Part shown: positions 44,161 through 56,773 of the stretch, in pieces
Layout of the letters: the number at the start of each line of letters is the position of its first letter
Numbering within the stretch: position 1 is the first letter of the stretch
Assembly: GCA_907163375.1 (NCBI GenBank)
Contig: CAJQUW010007287.1
Span: 1-64,000, forward strand
Reading direction: 5' to 3'
DNA length: 64,000 nucleotides
DNA from: Prostheceraeus crozeri
Lineage: Eukaryota > Platyhelminthes > Polycladida > Euryleptidae
Position numbers and translations under genes: made by a program
Notes under the pieces: model-generated
What the model was told of the DNA's origin: nothing
Database searches by the model: none
The model's input: only the letters and a program-made list of their open reading frames with translations

Positions 44161-44618
44161 AAGACTCGATTCGTCGCAGAAGAGCGTTGGTCAACTGCAT
44201 GTGTGAACTTGCTCCCAGCCGGACCATGACGGCAAATGTAAACTGTTTGATTCGAAAGTGCTTATATGCAGTAGCTCCAGTATATTTGTGGCAATATTTT
44301 TCTGGTCAGGGGAGGACACATTGTAAGAAATACAATTTATTGGACCACGTTCCAAATATACACCGCGCCATATTGACAACAAGCGCCCACGTCACCCGAG
44401 CATCTCAAGAGATAATTTATTCACTCTCCAACGTGATAAAGTCCTGCAAAAATCGAACAGAGTCCAAGACATTCCGATCAAGGCATCCAGAACTTGGCCT
44501 TGTTGATGATTCGATGACAGATCATCCCGACATTGACTTACTTTGTAACGCTGATGCCGAGACAGATAGTGATAAGAACGTGTCAACTTCAGATGATTCT
44601 GATTCTAAAGAAAACTAA
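44161..44618 (+). CDS. DUF4806-like terminal exon
   Basis: After the acceptor the frame stays open for about 150 codons (first Met at 44187). Reads R-R-R-A-L-V-N-C-M-C-E-L, C-L-I-R-K-C-L-Y-A-V-A-P, L-W-Q-Y-F-S-G-Q-G-R-T-H-C-K-K, H-R-A-I-L and an acidic tail with E-T-D-S-D-K-N. This is the order of a DUF4806 domain: helix, V-x-x-I-x-x-x-L, W-x-G-x-G-x-K, I-x-x-A-I. Function unknown. Upstream exons were not identified; the tnp2-like remnant lies 2 kb upstream on the same strand, and may belong to the same transposon. Confidence 0.5.
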
Positions 44619-45971
44619 TGATTTGTAATCGAAGACAGTGCACTATCCTTTTTATTCTTCCTGATATTGTTCATGAGCTTGTTACTTGATGTACCGTATA
44701 TTGCTTGTCCAATGATGATCAATTGAAATGACGAATGACCATTAAAATTTTCGCGGAGAACTGCTGACAAAACAACAAATTTTGACATCTTGAGAAGATG
44801 TAAAACTGGATACTTATATAGTTGTCTGAATTTGGATGTCCGTATACTGAATAACGTCATTAAATGAAGAACATTTCAATAGAATGACGGCCACTCAGTT
44901 TTGTGTTAGTACGTCTGGGCGATATTCATCAACATCTCTCGACCAACTTCGAGCGCATGACGGTAACTCTGCTTTGTTTGTTTGGCTCTTATTCTATTAT
45001 CTGATGTTTTTATTACATGCTGTCCAGTGCTACTTTCTCTTCCAATCGTCGTCTCTTGAAAATAGTCGGTAATAGGCCTCGAGATGTCAAAAGTGTTGTT
45101 TTGCCTCACATTTATTTTCAGTGATGAACAATTAGATACCATGTAGGCCTACATGCACATTTCTTGCAAAATTGATCAACATTGTCATAATTGAGCATCA
45201 ACTGTTTTTATGTAATAATTTCACCATTGTGCAGCTAGCAAAGTTTCTTGTTAAGCGCACTTATAATTTTATGTCTGAAGTGGTATTCTGATATGTTCAA
45301 ATACTTTTCAATATTTCTATGCTGTACGATTTTTTATGGCATTGAGTTAAATTGCTTTTTATAATTTTGAAGATTTTATCCAGTAAATTTTATTTTGAAT
45401 ATGTTGTCTCTTACATTTTGTCGTAAAAACTAAAAAGTCATTACCAGGAGGACAACAATTTCGTACTGAATATCAATTATGCATGTAGAGCTGCAAATAT
45501 AGGCAGACTTCTGTTTATAACTTTTTTGAAAAATGTTTTTGTACGGTTATGTAGAAAAGATGCGACGACCCAAATTGGAAAACATGCGACTAGCCAAAGC
45601 TTCCCAATTACTTGTCGAATCAATCCTTCATCATTACTAAGCATTTAAGAAACTGAGAGCAAGAAGTTCATGAAGTTTGCCATGAACATGCCATTAGCCA
45701 CAAAAAATCTCATATTTCATCTGTAACACTGTACCAGCCAAAACACCTACTGCATGCCTTAATCTCTCTATTCTTCTGTTTCAATGGTGAATCTATCTAA
45801 TTTATACTGAAATATTCAACCAAGTTAAATAGGAACAAATTTATTTAATCAATAAACGGAATAGCATTCGAAGGTGTATTTCTAGAATCCTTTTGTAAAT
45901 ATATGACCTTGACTTTGTTTTTCTTCACCAACGAAACTACGTGTAAAATCATACAAATACAAATTCTGTTG
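44619..45971. other. No gene recognised
   Basis: AT-rich sequence up to the left edge of the Gag/RdRp array. No target duplication or LTR upstream part is evident. Confidence 0.5.
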
Positions 45972-46162
45972 TACTCTCACTAAAATTGTTCATGAAACTA
46001 GAATAAACTTTTGTTTGTCGGTAAGAATACCACAATTGGTGCCGTGACCACACGACGCAACGCATACACAACGCAAGCTCCTGATGTAAAAGTTTCCATT
46101 TTTATGTGCTATATAAATTTCATGTATTAAGATCAGCTGATCCCTTGTATTTATATATTTAG

Positions 46163-47857
46163 GTGTTATTCACTACTTGTAAATGTCTACTTTATCAAGT
46201 CTCACTCGGCAACGTGCCGGTCACCGTTCTTACTTTAAGAAATCTTTCAATAAAGTTAAGGCATGTCTTTCTTTCTAGTGAATCTCCTGATATAAACTCA
46301 ATCAGCTTCGATCTCACCTTCTTGAAATCCAAGTTAGACGATATCCGAAATATCGATAAACTAATTATGGAAGCCTATTCCGACGATTTCATCCAGTCAG
46401 ATGAATTTTTTGCGCAGTTAGAAATTGATAACGATTTCATGCGTGACAGTTTACAGGGTCTGCATGAAATTGAAGTTTTTCTTGAAAAACATGTTGTAAA
46501 ACCCGCTGTTGTATCCGCTGCACCTACATGTAAGCCTACGCATTCTAAGCCCACGAGTTTTGCCAAGTTACCCAAGCTACAGATGGTCCATTTTGATGGT
46601 TCAGACATCCGAAAATGGTCTGAATTTTACGACACGTTCTATTCTGAGATAGAGTCAAGAACCGACATTGAAGATATCACTAAGTTCCACTATCTTAACA
46701 ACCTGTTACATGGTCGTGCTAAGGAAAGAATCAACCACATGCGTCCTTCTAACTCATCGTTTCAGCAAGCGATTCAGAAGTTGAAGGATGAGTTTAAGGA
46801 CAGAGATAGGATTAAGAACGCTCATATTGATTCTATAAATGAAATTCCATCAGCTGATAAAACAGCCTCTGATTTGAGACGTTTTTTGGATCAAATCAAG
46901 TTTGATATTTCTGCATTGAGTCATCTTTCTTATGATTCCACCATGTACGGTCCATTTATTTTACCGTCCTTGTTAAGGAAAATTCCGCATTCTCTACAGA
47001 TGAAAATGCTAGATGCCACACATGGTTCGTATCCGTCTCTTGACGAATTTATGTTTTTTCTAGAAACAGAGGTTCGTAAACTTGAGAACCTTGACTCTTT
47101 GACTCTTCATGGTAGGCCAAGTAACCATTTCCAGAATGACGTGCGTAATAGCAATTTTCAAATAGACAGACGAGACGAGTTTGTGAGTACTATGACTGTC
47201 ACTAAGAATTCCAAAAAGCCATTTTCTAAGAACTTCGTTCGGCAGTGTAGTTATTGTAAATCCGAAGATCATTCAACTTACATGTGTCCCCTAAGTGTAA
47301 GTGAGAAAATCACGTTCATCCAATCTCATAAACTGTGTTTCAACTGCTTGGGTTCTCATCTGAAGAAGGACTGTAAATCAAAGGGTAGATGCGCTAAATG
47401 TAGCAGACCTCATCATAGTTCAATTCATTCTCATTTCACAACTGAGAATGTCGGCAGTAGTAATAGTGCTACTAACAGATCTGAAGGTTGTGATCAGTCT
47501 TCTGATCAAAATGGTAAATCTCGACAGCCTCATATCAAGAACACAACCTCATGTAACGATAGTGACGTTTTAAATGATTCCGAGCACGGTGCTCATAATT
47601 CTGACGTAGTTTCTGGCGACCCAGATTCCACTTTGTCGTCCATATCGTTGACTTCTTCTGAGAAGTATAAATCTAAGGATACTTCTTCCAACGTTCTTTT
47701 GAAAACTGTAAAAGCTGTTGCATTTTCTGATGATATAAGGCTTACCGCAAAGATTCTGATCGATGAAGGATCTGGTGTGAAGCGGCAAATCCCAGTTATG
47801 TGGTCTCGAATTCATGGAGGAGCAACTGTTACTGGGAGGAGCCAAAGGAAAATGTAG
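46163..47857 (+). pseudogene. BEL/Pao-type Gag (unit 1, fossil)
   Basis: A 564-codon frame has a DUF1759-type Gag region at about residues 140-290 (L-P-K-L-Q-M-V-H-F-D-G-S, W-S-E-F-Y-D-T-F, F-H-Y-L-N-N-L-L-H-G-R-A), then three zinc-knuckle-like clusters at about 361-374 (C-x2-C-x4-H-x4-C), 391-403 and 409-422. The far end (I-L-I-D-E-G-S) resembles the start of a retropepsin and is where the retroelement part stops. The true amino terminus is uncertain. Gag would package element RNA. Similar copies in units 3-5. Confidence 0.85.
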
Positions 47858-49223
47858 CTGAAATAGTGAGAAAAATTCGGGAATGACATGTGTGAGACAG
47901 GGACCGGACACAGTGGAACGAGCGAACTCCCAGAAGGTATGGTCGACGTACATCAAACGCTAGAAAAGTGCGGCATGCAAATAAGCCAGTGCAACAAATG
48001 GAAAAGTCGGAAGAGATGTCATTACCTTTTGCGAGTGTTGGATGGCAATAAATTGTTACGCTATCTGGATAAGTCTCGACTGATATGGGATTCACTCTTC
48101 AGTGAAAGTTGTCAGAGTGACACCAAGCACAGGAGAATATTCACGCTACCCGTCATCAAAGCTGGTTTCACTGCACACGGGATAAGATATACCGTTGACA
48201 AGATAAACAGAGTGTTGCAAGTTCTCACAACTCGTACAACTAACCTTTGGTTGAGTAACATACTCACATGGGCTTTTTGTGCCAATCAAGATAAATTAGT
48301 TCTCGATACTTGGTACCAACTAGGCATGTGTTCACTTGGTGACATCGAGCAAGCACAGGCGTCAAAATATTTGGAAGAATCGCTACGACGTACTACAAGA
48401 TGGGATAACTTTGTAAAGCTAAGTTTACATCAGCAAAGTCAGATTGTAGGCATCTCTTTAATGCAAGGGCGAGGACGGAATAAGGTGGATTGGGAAAAGG
48501 AGAAGACCGCAAGGTGTGTCCCCGGATGTCAAATTAAGATGAGGTACGACTCTGTGCAAGGAGAAGAAGTGTTCCTGAATCAATTACGTGACATTCTCCG
48601 CGCATATTTAGAACCATTTGTTGATGTCCAAAAGGCCAAAGAGTTGACATGGAACAAGTTTCTGGGAGGTGCCCAACTATGGCTTACTAGTGGATCAACT
48701 GGAAGTGTACATGTGGAGTATGTAGATGGTGCCAACTACAATCAGGAGAAAGAAAACAAGCGAACAGTTGTCGATCATGTAAAAGAAGCCGACCTCAGGA
48801 ACATCTTGAGCATCACACCAGAGGTAATAGCCATGAGTAGTGACAAATTCGAAAATGGGAAGAGAAGAGCTATACGTATACGGGACGACTATGGTCGATT
48901 ATATTATCTGTTCATATTGCTTAGCCATCTACGAACCCGAATTGAACAAGTTACAGTGCCTGGAGGACGGTCTAAGAGGTATTGATGAAATATCAAGTAT
49001 CCAAAATCGATGGGTTGAGTCTTGTAAATCTCACACACATTTTACGATGGGAGACTATGCGGACTTTAACCTACAACACAGTCTTCAAGCACAATCTATG
49101 GTGTTTGCAGTCTTACGAGAGAAAGCTACCAAAACGGCTGATGTGATGAGAAGATCTCATCAGAGCGCTCTACTGGATGGAGAGAGCCCTATTGGAACAA
49201 TATTGTTATTTTCCTGTTGGTGA
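47858..49223 (+). pseudogene. Totivirus-like RNA-dependent RNA polymerase fragment (unit 1, fossil)
   Basis: This region does not look like any retroelement part. It carries W-L-T-S-G-S, then E-N-G-K-R-R-A-I, and further on M-G-D-Y-A-D-F-N-L-Q-H-S, which fits motif A of totivirus-type RdRp (D-Y-x-D-F-N-x-Q-H). Motifs B and C (the GDD part) are not present before the unit ends, so it is an incomplete polymerase. It is broken, with about two or three breaks. Totiviruses are double-stranded RNA viruses of fungi, protists and invertebrates, and nonretroviral RNA virus copies made by retroelements are known in animals. Confidence 0.7.
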
Positions 49224-49255
49224 TGGGAGTGTACGAACTAATAAATAATAATAAG

Positions 49256-49926
49256 TACTCTCAATAAAATTGTTCATGAAACTAGAATAAACTTTTGTTT
49301 GTCGGTAAGAATACCACAATTGGTGCCGTGACCACACGACGCAACGCATACACAACGCAAGCTCCTGATGTAAAAGTTTTTCATTTTTATGTGCTATATA
49401 AATTTCATGTATTAAGATCAACTGATCCCTTGTATTTATATATTTAGGTGTTATTCACTACTTGTAAATGTCTACTTTATCAAGTCTCACTCGGCAACGT
49501 GCCGGTCACCGTTTTTACTTTAAGAAATCTTTCAATAAAGTTAAGGCATGTCTTTCTAGTGAATCTCCTGATATAAACTCACTCATATTGCTTGGCCATC
49601 TACGAACCCGAATTGAACAAGTTACAGTGCCTGGAGGACGGTCTAAGAGGTATTGATGAAATATCAAGTATTCAAAATCGATGGGTTGAGTCTTGTAAAT
49701 CTCACACACATTTTACGATGGGAGACTATGCGGACTTTAACCTACAACACAGTCTTCAAGCACAATCTATGGTGTTTGCAGCCTTACGAGAAAAAGCTAC
49801 CAAAACGGCTGATGTGATGAGAAGATCTCATCAGAGCGCTCTACTGGATGGAGAGAGCCCTATTGGAACAATATTGTTATTTTCCTGTTGGTGATGGGAG
49901 TGTACGAACTAATAAATAATAATAAG
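49256..49926 (+). mobile_element. Array unit 2, shortened copy (fossil)
   Basis: A 671-bp copy that keeps the end repeat, the beginning of the Gag region and the last part of the polymerase-like region. It is flanked by full units on both sides. Confidence 0.85.
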
Positions 49927-50117
49927 TACTCTCAATAAAATTGTTCATGAAACTAGAATAAACTTTTGTTTGTCGGTAAGAATACCACAATTGGTGCCGT
50001 GACCACACGACGCAACGCATACACAACGCAAGCTCCTGATGTAAAAGTTTCCATTTTTATGTGCTATATAAATTTCATGTATTAAGATCAGCTGATCCCT
50101 TGTATTTATATATTTAG

Positions 50118-51812
50118 GTGTTATTCACTCCTTGTAAATGTCTACTTTATCAAGTCTCACTCGGCAACGTGCCGGTCACCGTTCTTACTTTAAGAAATCT
50201 TTCAATAAAGTTAAGGCATGTCTTTCTTTCTAGTGAATATCCTGATATAAACTCAATCAACTTCGATCTCACCTTCTTGAAATCCAAGTTAGACGATATC
50301 CGAAATATCGATAAACTAATTATGGAAGCCTATTCCGACGATTTCATCCAGTCAGATGAATTTTTTGCGCAGTTAGAAATTGATAACGATTTCATGCCTG
50401 ACAGTTTACAGGGTCTGCATGAAATTGAAGTTTTTCTTGAAAAACATGTTGTAAAACCCGCTGTTGTATCCGCTGCACCTACATGTAAGCCTACGCATTC
50501 TAAGCCCACGAGTTTTGCCAAGTTACCCAAGCTACAGATGGTCCATTTTGATGGTTCAGACATCCGAAAATGGTCTGAATTTTACGACACGTTCTATTCT
50601 GAGATAGAGTCAAGAACCGACATTGAAGATGTCACTAAGTTCCACTATCTTAACAACCTGTTACATGGTCGTGCTAAGGAAAGAATCAACCACATGCGTC
50701 CTTCTAACTCATCGTTTCAGCAAGCGATTCAGAAGTTGAAGGATGAGTTTAAGGACAGAGATAGGATTAAGAACGCTCATATTGATTCTATAAATGAAAT
50801 TCCATCAGCTGATAAAACAGCCTCTGATTTGAGACGTTTTTTGGATCAAATCAAGTTTGATATTTCTGCATTGAGTCATCTTTCTTATGATTCCACCATG
50901 TACGGTCCATTTATTTTACCGTCCTTGTTAAGGAAAATTCCGCATTCTCTACAGATGAAAATGCTAGATGCCACACATGGTTCGTATCCGTCTCTTGACG
51001 AATTTATGTTTTTTCTAGAAACAGAGGTTCGTAAACTTGAGAACCTTGATTCTTTGACTCTTCATGGTAGGCCAAGTAACCATTTCCAGAATGACGTGCG
51101 TAATAGCAATTTTCAAATAGACAGACGAGACGAGTTTGTGAGTACTATGACTGTCACTAAGAATTCCAAAAAGCCATTTTCTAAGAACTTCGTTCGGCAG
51201 TGTAGTTATTGTAAATCCGAAGATCATTCAACTTACATGTGTCCCCTAAGTGTAAGTGAGAAAATCACGTTCATCCAATCTCATAAACTGTGTTTCAACT
51301 GCTTGGGTTCTCATCTGAAGAAGGACTGTAAATCAAAGGGTAGATGCGCTAAATGTAGCAGACCTCATCATAGTTCAATTCGTTCTCATTTCACAACTGA
51401 GAATGTCGGCAGTAGTAATAGTGCTACTAACAGATCTGAAGGTTGTGATCAGTCTTCTGATCAAAATGGTAAATCTCGACAGCCTCATATCAAGAACACA
51501 ACCTCATGTAACGATAGTGACGTTTTAAATGATTCCGAGCACGGTGCTCATAATTCTGACGTAGTTTCTGGCGACCCAGATTCCACTTTGTCGTCCATAT
51601 CGTTGACTTCTTCTGAGAAGTATAAATCTAAGGATACTTCTTCCAACGTTCTTTTGAAAACTGTAAAAGCTGTTGCATTTTCTGATGATATAAGGCTTAC
51701 CGCAAAGATTCTGATCGATGAAGGATCTGGTGTGAAGCGACAAATCCCAGTTATGTGGTCTCGAATTCATGGAGGAGCAACTGTTACTGGGAGGAGCCAA
51801 AGGAAAATGTAG
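50118..51812 (+). pseudogene. BEL/Pao-type Gag (unit 3, fossil)
   Basis: 564-codon frame, near-identical to the unit 1 copy, with the same DUF1759-type and zinc-knuckle parts. Confidence 0.85.
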
Positions 51813-53172
51813 CTGAAATAGTGAGAAAATTCGGGAATGACATGTGTGAGACAGGGACCGGACACAGTGGAACGAGCGAACTCCCAGAAGGTATGGTCGA
51901 CGTACATCAAACGCTAGAAAAGTGCGGCATGCAAATAAGCCAGTGCAACAAATGGAAAAGTCGGAAGAGATGTCATTACCTTTTGCGAGTGTTGGATGGC
52001 AATAAATTGTTACGCTATCTGGATAAGTCTCGACTGATATGGGATTCACTCTTCAGTGAAAGTTGTCAGAGTGACACCAAGCACAGGAGAATATTCACGC
52101 TACCCGTCATCAAAGCTGGTTTCACTGCACACGGGATAAGATATACCGTTGACAAGATAAACAGAGTGTTGCAAGTTCTCCCAACTCGTACAACTAACCT
52201 TTGGTTGAGTAACATACTCACATGGGCTTTTTGTGCCAATCAAGATAAATTAGTTCTCGATACTTGGTACCAACTAGGCATGTGTTCACTTGGTGACATC
52301 GAGCAAGCACAGGCGTCAAAATATTTGGAAGAATCGCTACGACGTACTACAAGATGGGATAACTTTGTAAAGCTAAGTTTACACCAGCAAAGTCAGATTG
52401 TAGGCATCTCTTTAATGCAAGGGCGGGGACGGAATAAGGTGGATTGGGAAAAGGAGAAGACCGCAAGGTGTGTCCCCGGATGTCAAATTAAGATGAGGTA
52501 CGACTCTGTGCAAGGAGAAGAAGTGTTCCTGAATCAATTACGTGACATTCTCCGCGCATATTTAGAACCATTTGTTGATGTCCAAAAGGCCAAAGAGTTG
52601 ACATGGAACAAGTTTCTGGGAGGTGCCCAACTATGGCTTACTAGTGGATCAACTGGAAGTGTACATGTGGAGTATGTAGATGGTGCCAACTACAATCAGG
52701 AGAAAGAAAACAAGCGAACAGTTGTCGATCATGTAAAAGAAGCCGACCTCAGGATCATCTTGAGCATCACACCAGAGGTAATAGCCATGAGTAGTGACAA
52801 ATATGAAAATGGAAAGAAAAGAGCTATATACGGACGACTATGGTCGATTATATTATCTGTTCATATTGCTTGGCCATCTACGAACCCGAATTAAACAAGT
52901 TACAGTGCCTGGAGGACGGTCTAAGAGGTATTGATGAAATATCAAGTATCCAAAATCGATGGGTTGAGTCTTGTAAATCTCACACACATTTTACGATGGG
53001 AGACTATGCGGACTTTAACCTACAACACAGTCTTCAAGCACAATCTATGGTGTTTGCAGCCTTACGAGAAAAAGCTACCAAAACGGCTGATGTGATGAGG
53101 AGATCTCATCAGAGCGCTCTACTGGATGGAGAGAGCCCTATTGGAACAATATTGTTATTTTCCTGTTGGTGA
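51755..53172 (+). pseudogene. Totivirus-like RdRp fragment (unit 3, fossil)
   Basis: Same polymerase-like segment. In this unit its open frame starts within the last 58 nt of the Gag frame, in the -1 frame relative to Gag, a layout that totiviruses and many retroelements use for a fused product by ribosomal frameshifting. Broken. Confidence 0.7.
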
Positions 53173-53395
53173 TGGGAGTGTACGAACTAATAAATAATAA
53201 TAAGTACTCTCAATAAAATTGTTCATGAAACTAGAATAAACTTTTGTTTGTCGGTAAGAATACCACAATTGGTGCCGTGACCACACGACGCAACGCATAC
53301 ACAACGCAAGCTCCTGATGTAAAAGTTTCCATTTTTATGTGCTATATAAATTTCATGTATTAAGATCAGCTGATCCCTTGTATTTATATATTTAG

Positions 53396-55090
53396 GTGTT
53401 ATTCACTCCTTGTAAATGTCTACTTTATCAAGTCTCACTCGGCAACGTGCCGGTCACCGTTCTTACTTTAAGAAATCTTTCAATAAAGTTAAGGCATGTC
53501 TTTCTTTCTAGTGAATCTCCTGATATAAACTCAATCAGCTTCGATCTCACCTTCTTGAAATCCAAGTTAGACGATATCCGAAATATCGATAAACTAATTA
53601 TGGAAGCCTATTCCGACGATTTCATCCAGTCAGATGAATTTTTTGCGCAGTTAGAAATTGATAACGATTTCATGCCTGACAGTTTACAGGGTCTGCATGA
53701 AATTGAAGTTTTTCTTGAAAAACATGTTGTAAAACCCGCTGTTGTATCCACTGCACCTACATGTAAGCCTACGCATTCTAAGCCCACGAGTTTTGCCAAG
53801 TTACCCAAGCTACAGATGGTCCATTTTGATGGTTCAGACATCCGAAAATGGTCTGAATTTTACGACACGTTCTATTCTGAGATAGAGTCAAGAACCGACA
53901 TTGAAGATGTCACTAAGTTCCACTATCTTAACAACCTGTTACATGGTCGTGCTAAGGAAAGAATCAACCACATGCGTCCTTCTAACTCATCGTTTCAGCA
54001 AGCGATTCAGAAGTTGAAGGATGAGTTTAAGGACAGAGATAGGATTAAGAACGCTCATATTGATTCTATAAATGAAATTCCATCAGCTGATAAAACAGCC
54101 TCTGATTTGAGACGTTTTTTGGATCAAATCAAGTTTGATATTTCTGCATTGAGTCATCTTTCTTATGATTCCACCATGTACGGTCCATTTATTTTACCGT
54201 CCTTGTTAAGGAAAATTCCGCATTCTCTACAGATGAAAATGCTAGATGCCACACATGGTTCGTATCCGTCTCTTGACGAATTTATGTTTTTTCTAGAAAC
54301 AGAGGTTTGTAAACTTGAGAACCTTGACTCTTTGACTCTTCATGGTAGGCCAAGTAACCATTTCCAGAATGACATGCGTAATAGCAATTTTCAAATAGAC
54401 AGACGAGACGAGTTTGTGAGTACTATGACTGTCACTAAGAATTCCAAAAAGCCATTTTCTAAGAACTTCGTTCGGCAGTGTAGTTATTGTAAATCCGAAG
54501 ATCATTCAACTTACATGTGTCCCCTAAGTGTAAGTGAGAAAATCACGTTCATCCAATCTCATAAACTGTGTTTCAACTGCTTGGGTTCTCATCTGAAGAA
54601 GGACTGTAAATCAAAGGGTAGATGCGCTAAATGTAGCAGACCTCATCATAGTTCAATTCATTCTCATTTCACAACTGAGAATGTCGGCAGTAGTAATAGT
54701 GCTGCTAACAGATCTGAAGGTTGTGATCAGTCTTCTGATCAAAATGGTAAATCTCGACAGCCTCATATCAAGAACACAACCTCATGTAACGATAGTGACG
54801 TTTTAAATGATTCCGAGCACGGTGCTCATAATTCTGACGTAGTTTCTGGCGACCCAGATTCCACTTTGTCGTCCATATCGTTGACTTCTTCTGAGAAGTA
54901 TAAATCTAAGGATACTTCTTCCAACGTTCTTTTGAAAATTGTAAAAGCTGTTGCATTTTCTGATGATATAAGGCTTACCGCAAAGATTCTGATCGATGAA
55001 GGATCTGGTGTGAAGCGGCAAATCCCAGTTATGTGGTCTCGAATTCATGGAGGAGCAACTGTTACTGGGAGGAGCCAAAGGAAAATGTAG
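53396..55090 (+). pseudogene. BEL/Pao-type Gag (unit 4, fossil)
   Basis: 564-codon frame, near-identical to unit 1 and unit 3 copies. Confidence 0.85.
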
Positions 55091-56450
55091 CTGAAATAGT
55101 GAGAAAATTCGGGAATGACATGTGTGAGACAGGGACCGGACACAGTGGAACGAGCGAACTCCCAGAAGGTATGGTCGACGTACATCAAACGCTAGAAAAG
55201 TGCGGCATGCAAATAAGCCAGTGCAACAAATGGAAAAGTCGGAAGAGATGTCATTAACATTTGCGAGTGTTGGATGGCAATAAATTGTTACGCTATCTGG
55301 ATAAGTCTCGACTGATATGGGATTCACTCTTCAGTGAAAGTTGTCAGAGTGACACCAAGCACAGGAGAATATTCACGCTACCCGTCATCAAAGCTGGTTT
55401 CACTGCACACGGGATAAGATATACCGTTGACAAGATAAACAGAGTGTTGCAAGTTCTCCCAACTCGTACAACTAACCTTTGGTTGAGTAACATACTCACA
55501 TGGGCTTTTTGTGCCAATCAAGATAAATTAGTTCTCGATACTTGGTACCAACTAGGCATGTGTTCACTTGGTGACATCGAGCAAGCACAGGCGTCAAAAT
55601 ATTTGGAGGAATCGCTACGACGTACTACAAGATGGGATAACTTTGTAAAGCTAAGTTTACACCAGCAAAGTCAGATTGTAGGCATCTCTTTAATGCAAGG
55701 GCGAGGACGGAATAAGGTGGATTGGGAAAAGGAGAAGACCGCAAGGTGTGTCCCCGGATGTCAAATTAAGATGAGGTACGACTCTGTGCAAGGAGAAGAA
55801 GTGTTCCTGAATCAATTACGTGACATTCTCCGCGCATATTTAGAACCATTTGTTGATGTCCAAAAGGCCAAAGAGTTGACATGGAACAAGTTTCTGGGAG
55901 GTGCCCAACTATGGCTTACTAGTGGATCAACTGGAAGTGTACATGTGGAGTATGTAGATGGTGCCAACTACAATCAGGAGAAAGAAAACAAGCGAACAGT
56001 TGTCGATCATGTAAAAGAAGACGACCTCAGGATCATCTTGAGCATCACACCAGAGGTAATAGCTATGAGTAGTGACAAATATGAAAATGGAAAGAAAAGA
56101 GCTATATACGGACGACTATGGTCGATTATATTATCTGTTCATATTGCTTAGCCATCTACGAACCCGAATTAAACAAGTTACAGTGCCTGGAGGACGGTCT
56201 AAGAGGTATTGATGAAATATCAAGTATCCAAAATCGATGGGTTGAGTCTTGTAAATCTCACACACATTTTACGATGGGAGACTATGCGGACTTTAACCTA
56301 CAACACAGTCTTCAAGCACAATCTATGGTGTTTGCAGTCTTACGAGAGAAAGCTACCAAAACGGCTGATGTGATGAGAAGATCTCATCAGAGCGCTCTAC
56401 TGGATGGAGAGAGCCCTATTGGAACAATATTGTTATTTTCCTGTTGGTGA
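55033..56450 (+). pseudogene. Totivirus-like RdRp fragment (unit 4, fossil)
   Basis: Same segment as in unit 3, overlapping the Gag end in the same way; broken. Confidence 0.7.
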
Positions 56451-56773
56451 TGGGAGTGTACGAACTAATAAATAATAATAAGTACTCTCAATAAAATTGT
56501 TCATGAAACTAGAATAAACTTTTGTTTGTCGGTAAGAATACCACAATTGGTGCCGTGACCACACGACGCAACGCATACACAACGCAAGCTCCTGATGTAA
56601 AAGTTTCCATTTTTATGTGCTATATAAATTTCATGTATTAAGATCAGCTGATCCCTTGTATTTATATATTTAGGTGTTATTCACTCCTTGTAAATGTCTA
56701 CTTTATCAAGTCTCACTCGGCAACGTGCCGGTCACCGTTCTTACTTTAAGAAATCTTTCAATAAAGTTAAGGC

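Larger units (their letters stand above)
45972..49255 (+). mobile_element. Array unit 1 (fossil)
   Basis: End repeat 45972-46033, Gag-like region to 47857, polymerase-like region to 49223, then a short tail with gatgggagtgtacgaac. Its end repeat differs slightly from the others (cactaaaattg), as expected for the outermost copy. Broken, few breaks. Confidence 0.85.
49927..53204 (+). mobile_element. Array unit 3 (fossil)
   Basis: Full-length unit of 3278 bp, same parts as unit 1 and very close in sequence. Broken, few breaks. Confidence 0.85.
53205..56482 (+). mobile_element. Array unit 4 (fossil)
   Basis: Full-length unit of 3278 bp, same length as unit 3. Broken, few breaks. Confidence 0.85.

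Noticed and set aside
46375-46608. Minus-strand frames opposite the Gag regions, repeated in each array unit
   Set aside because: Antisense shadows of the Gag frame; they repeat because the units repeat.
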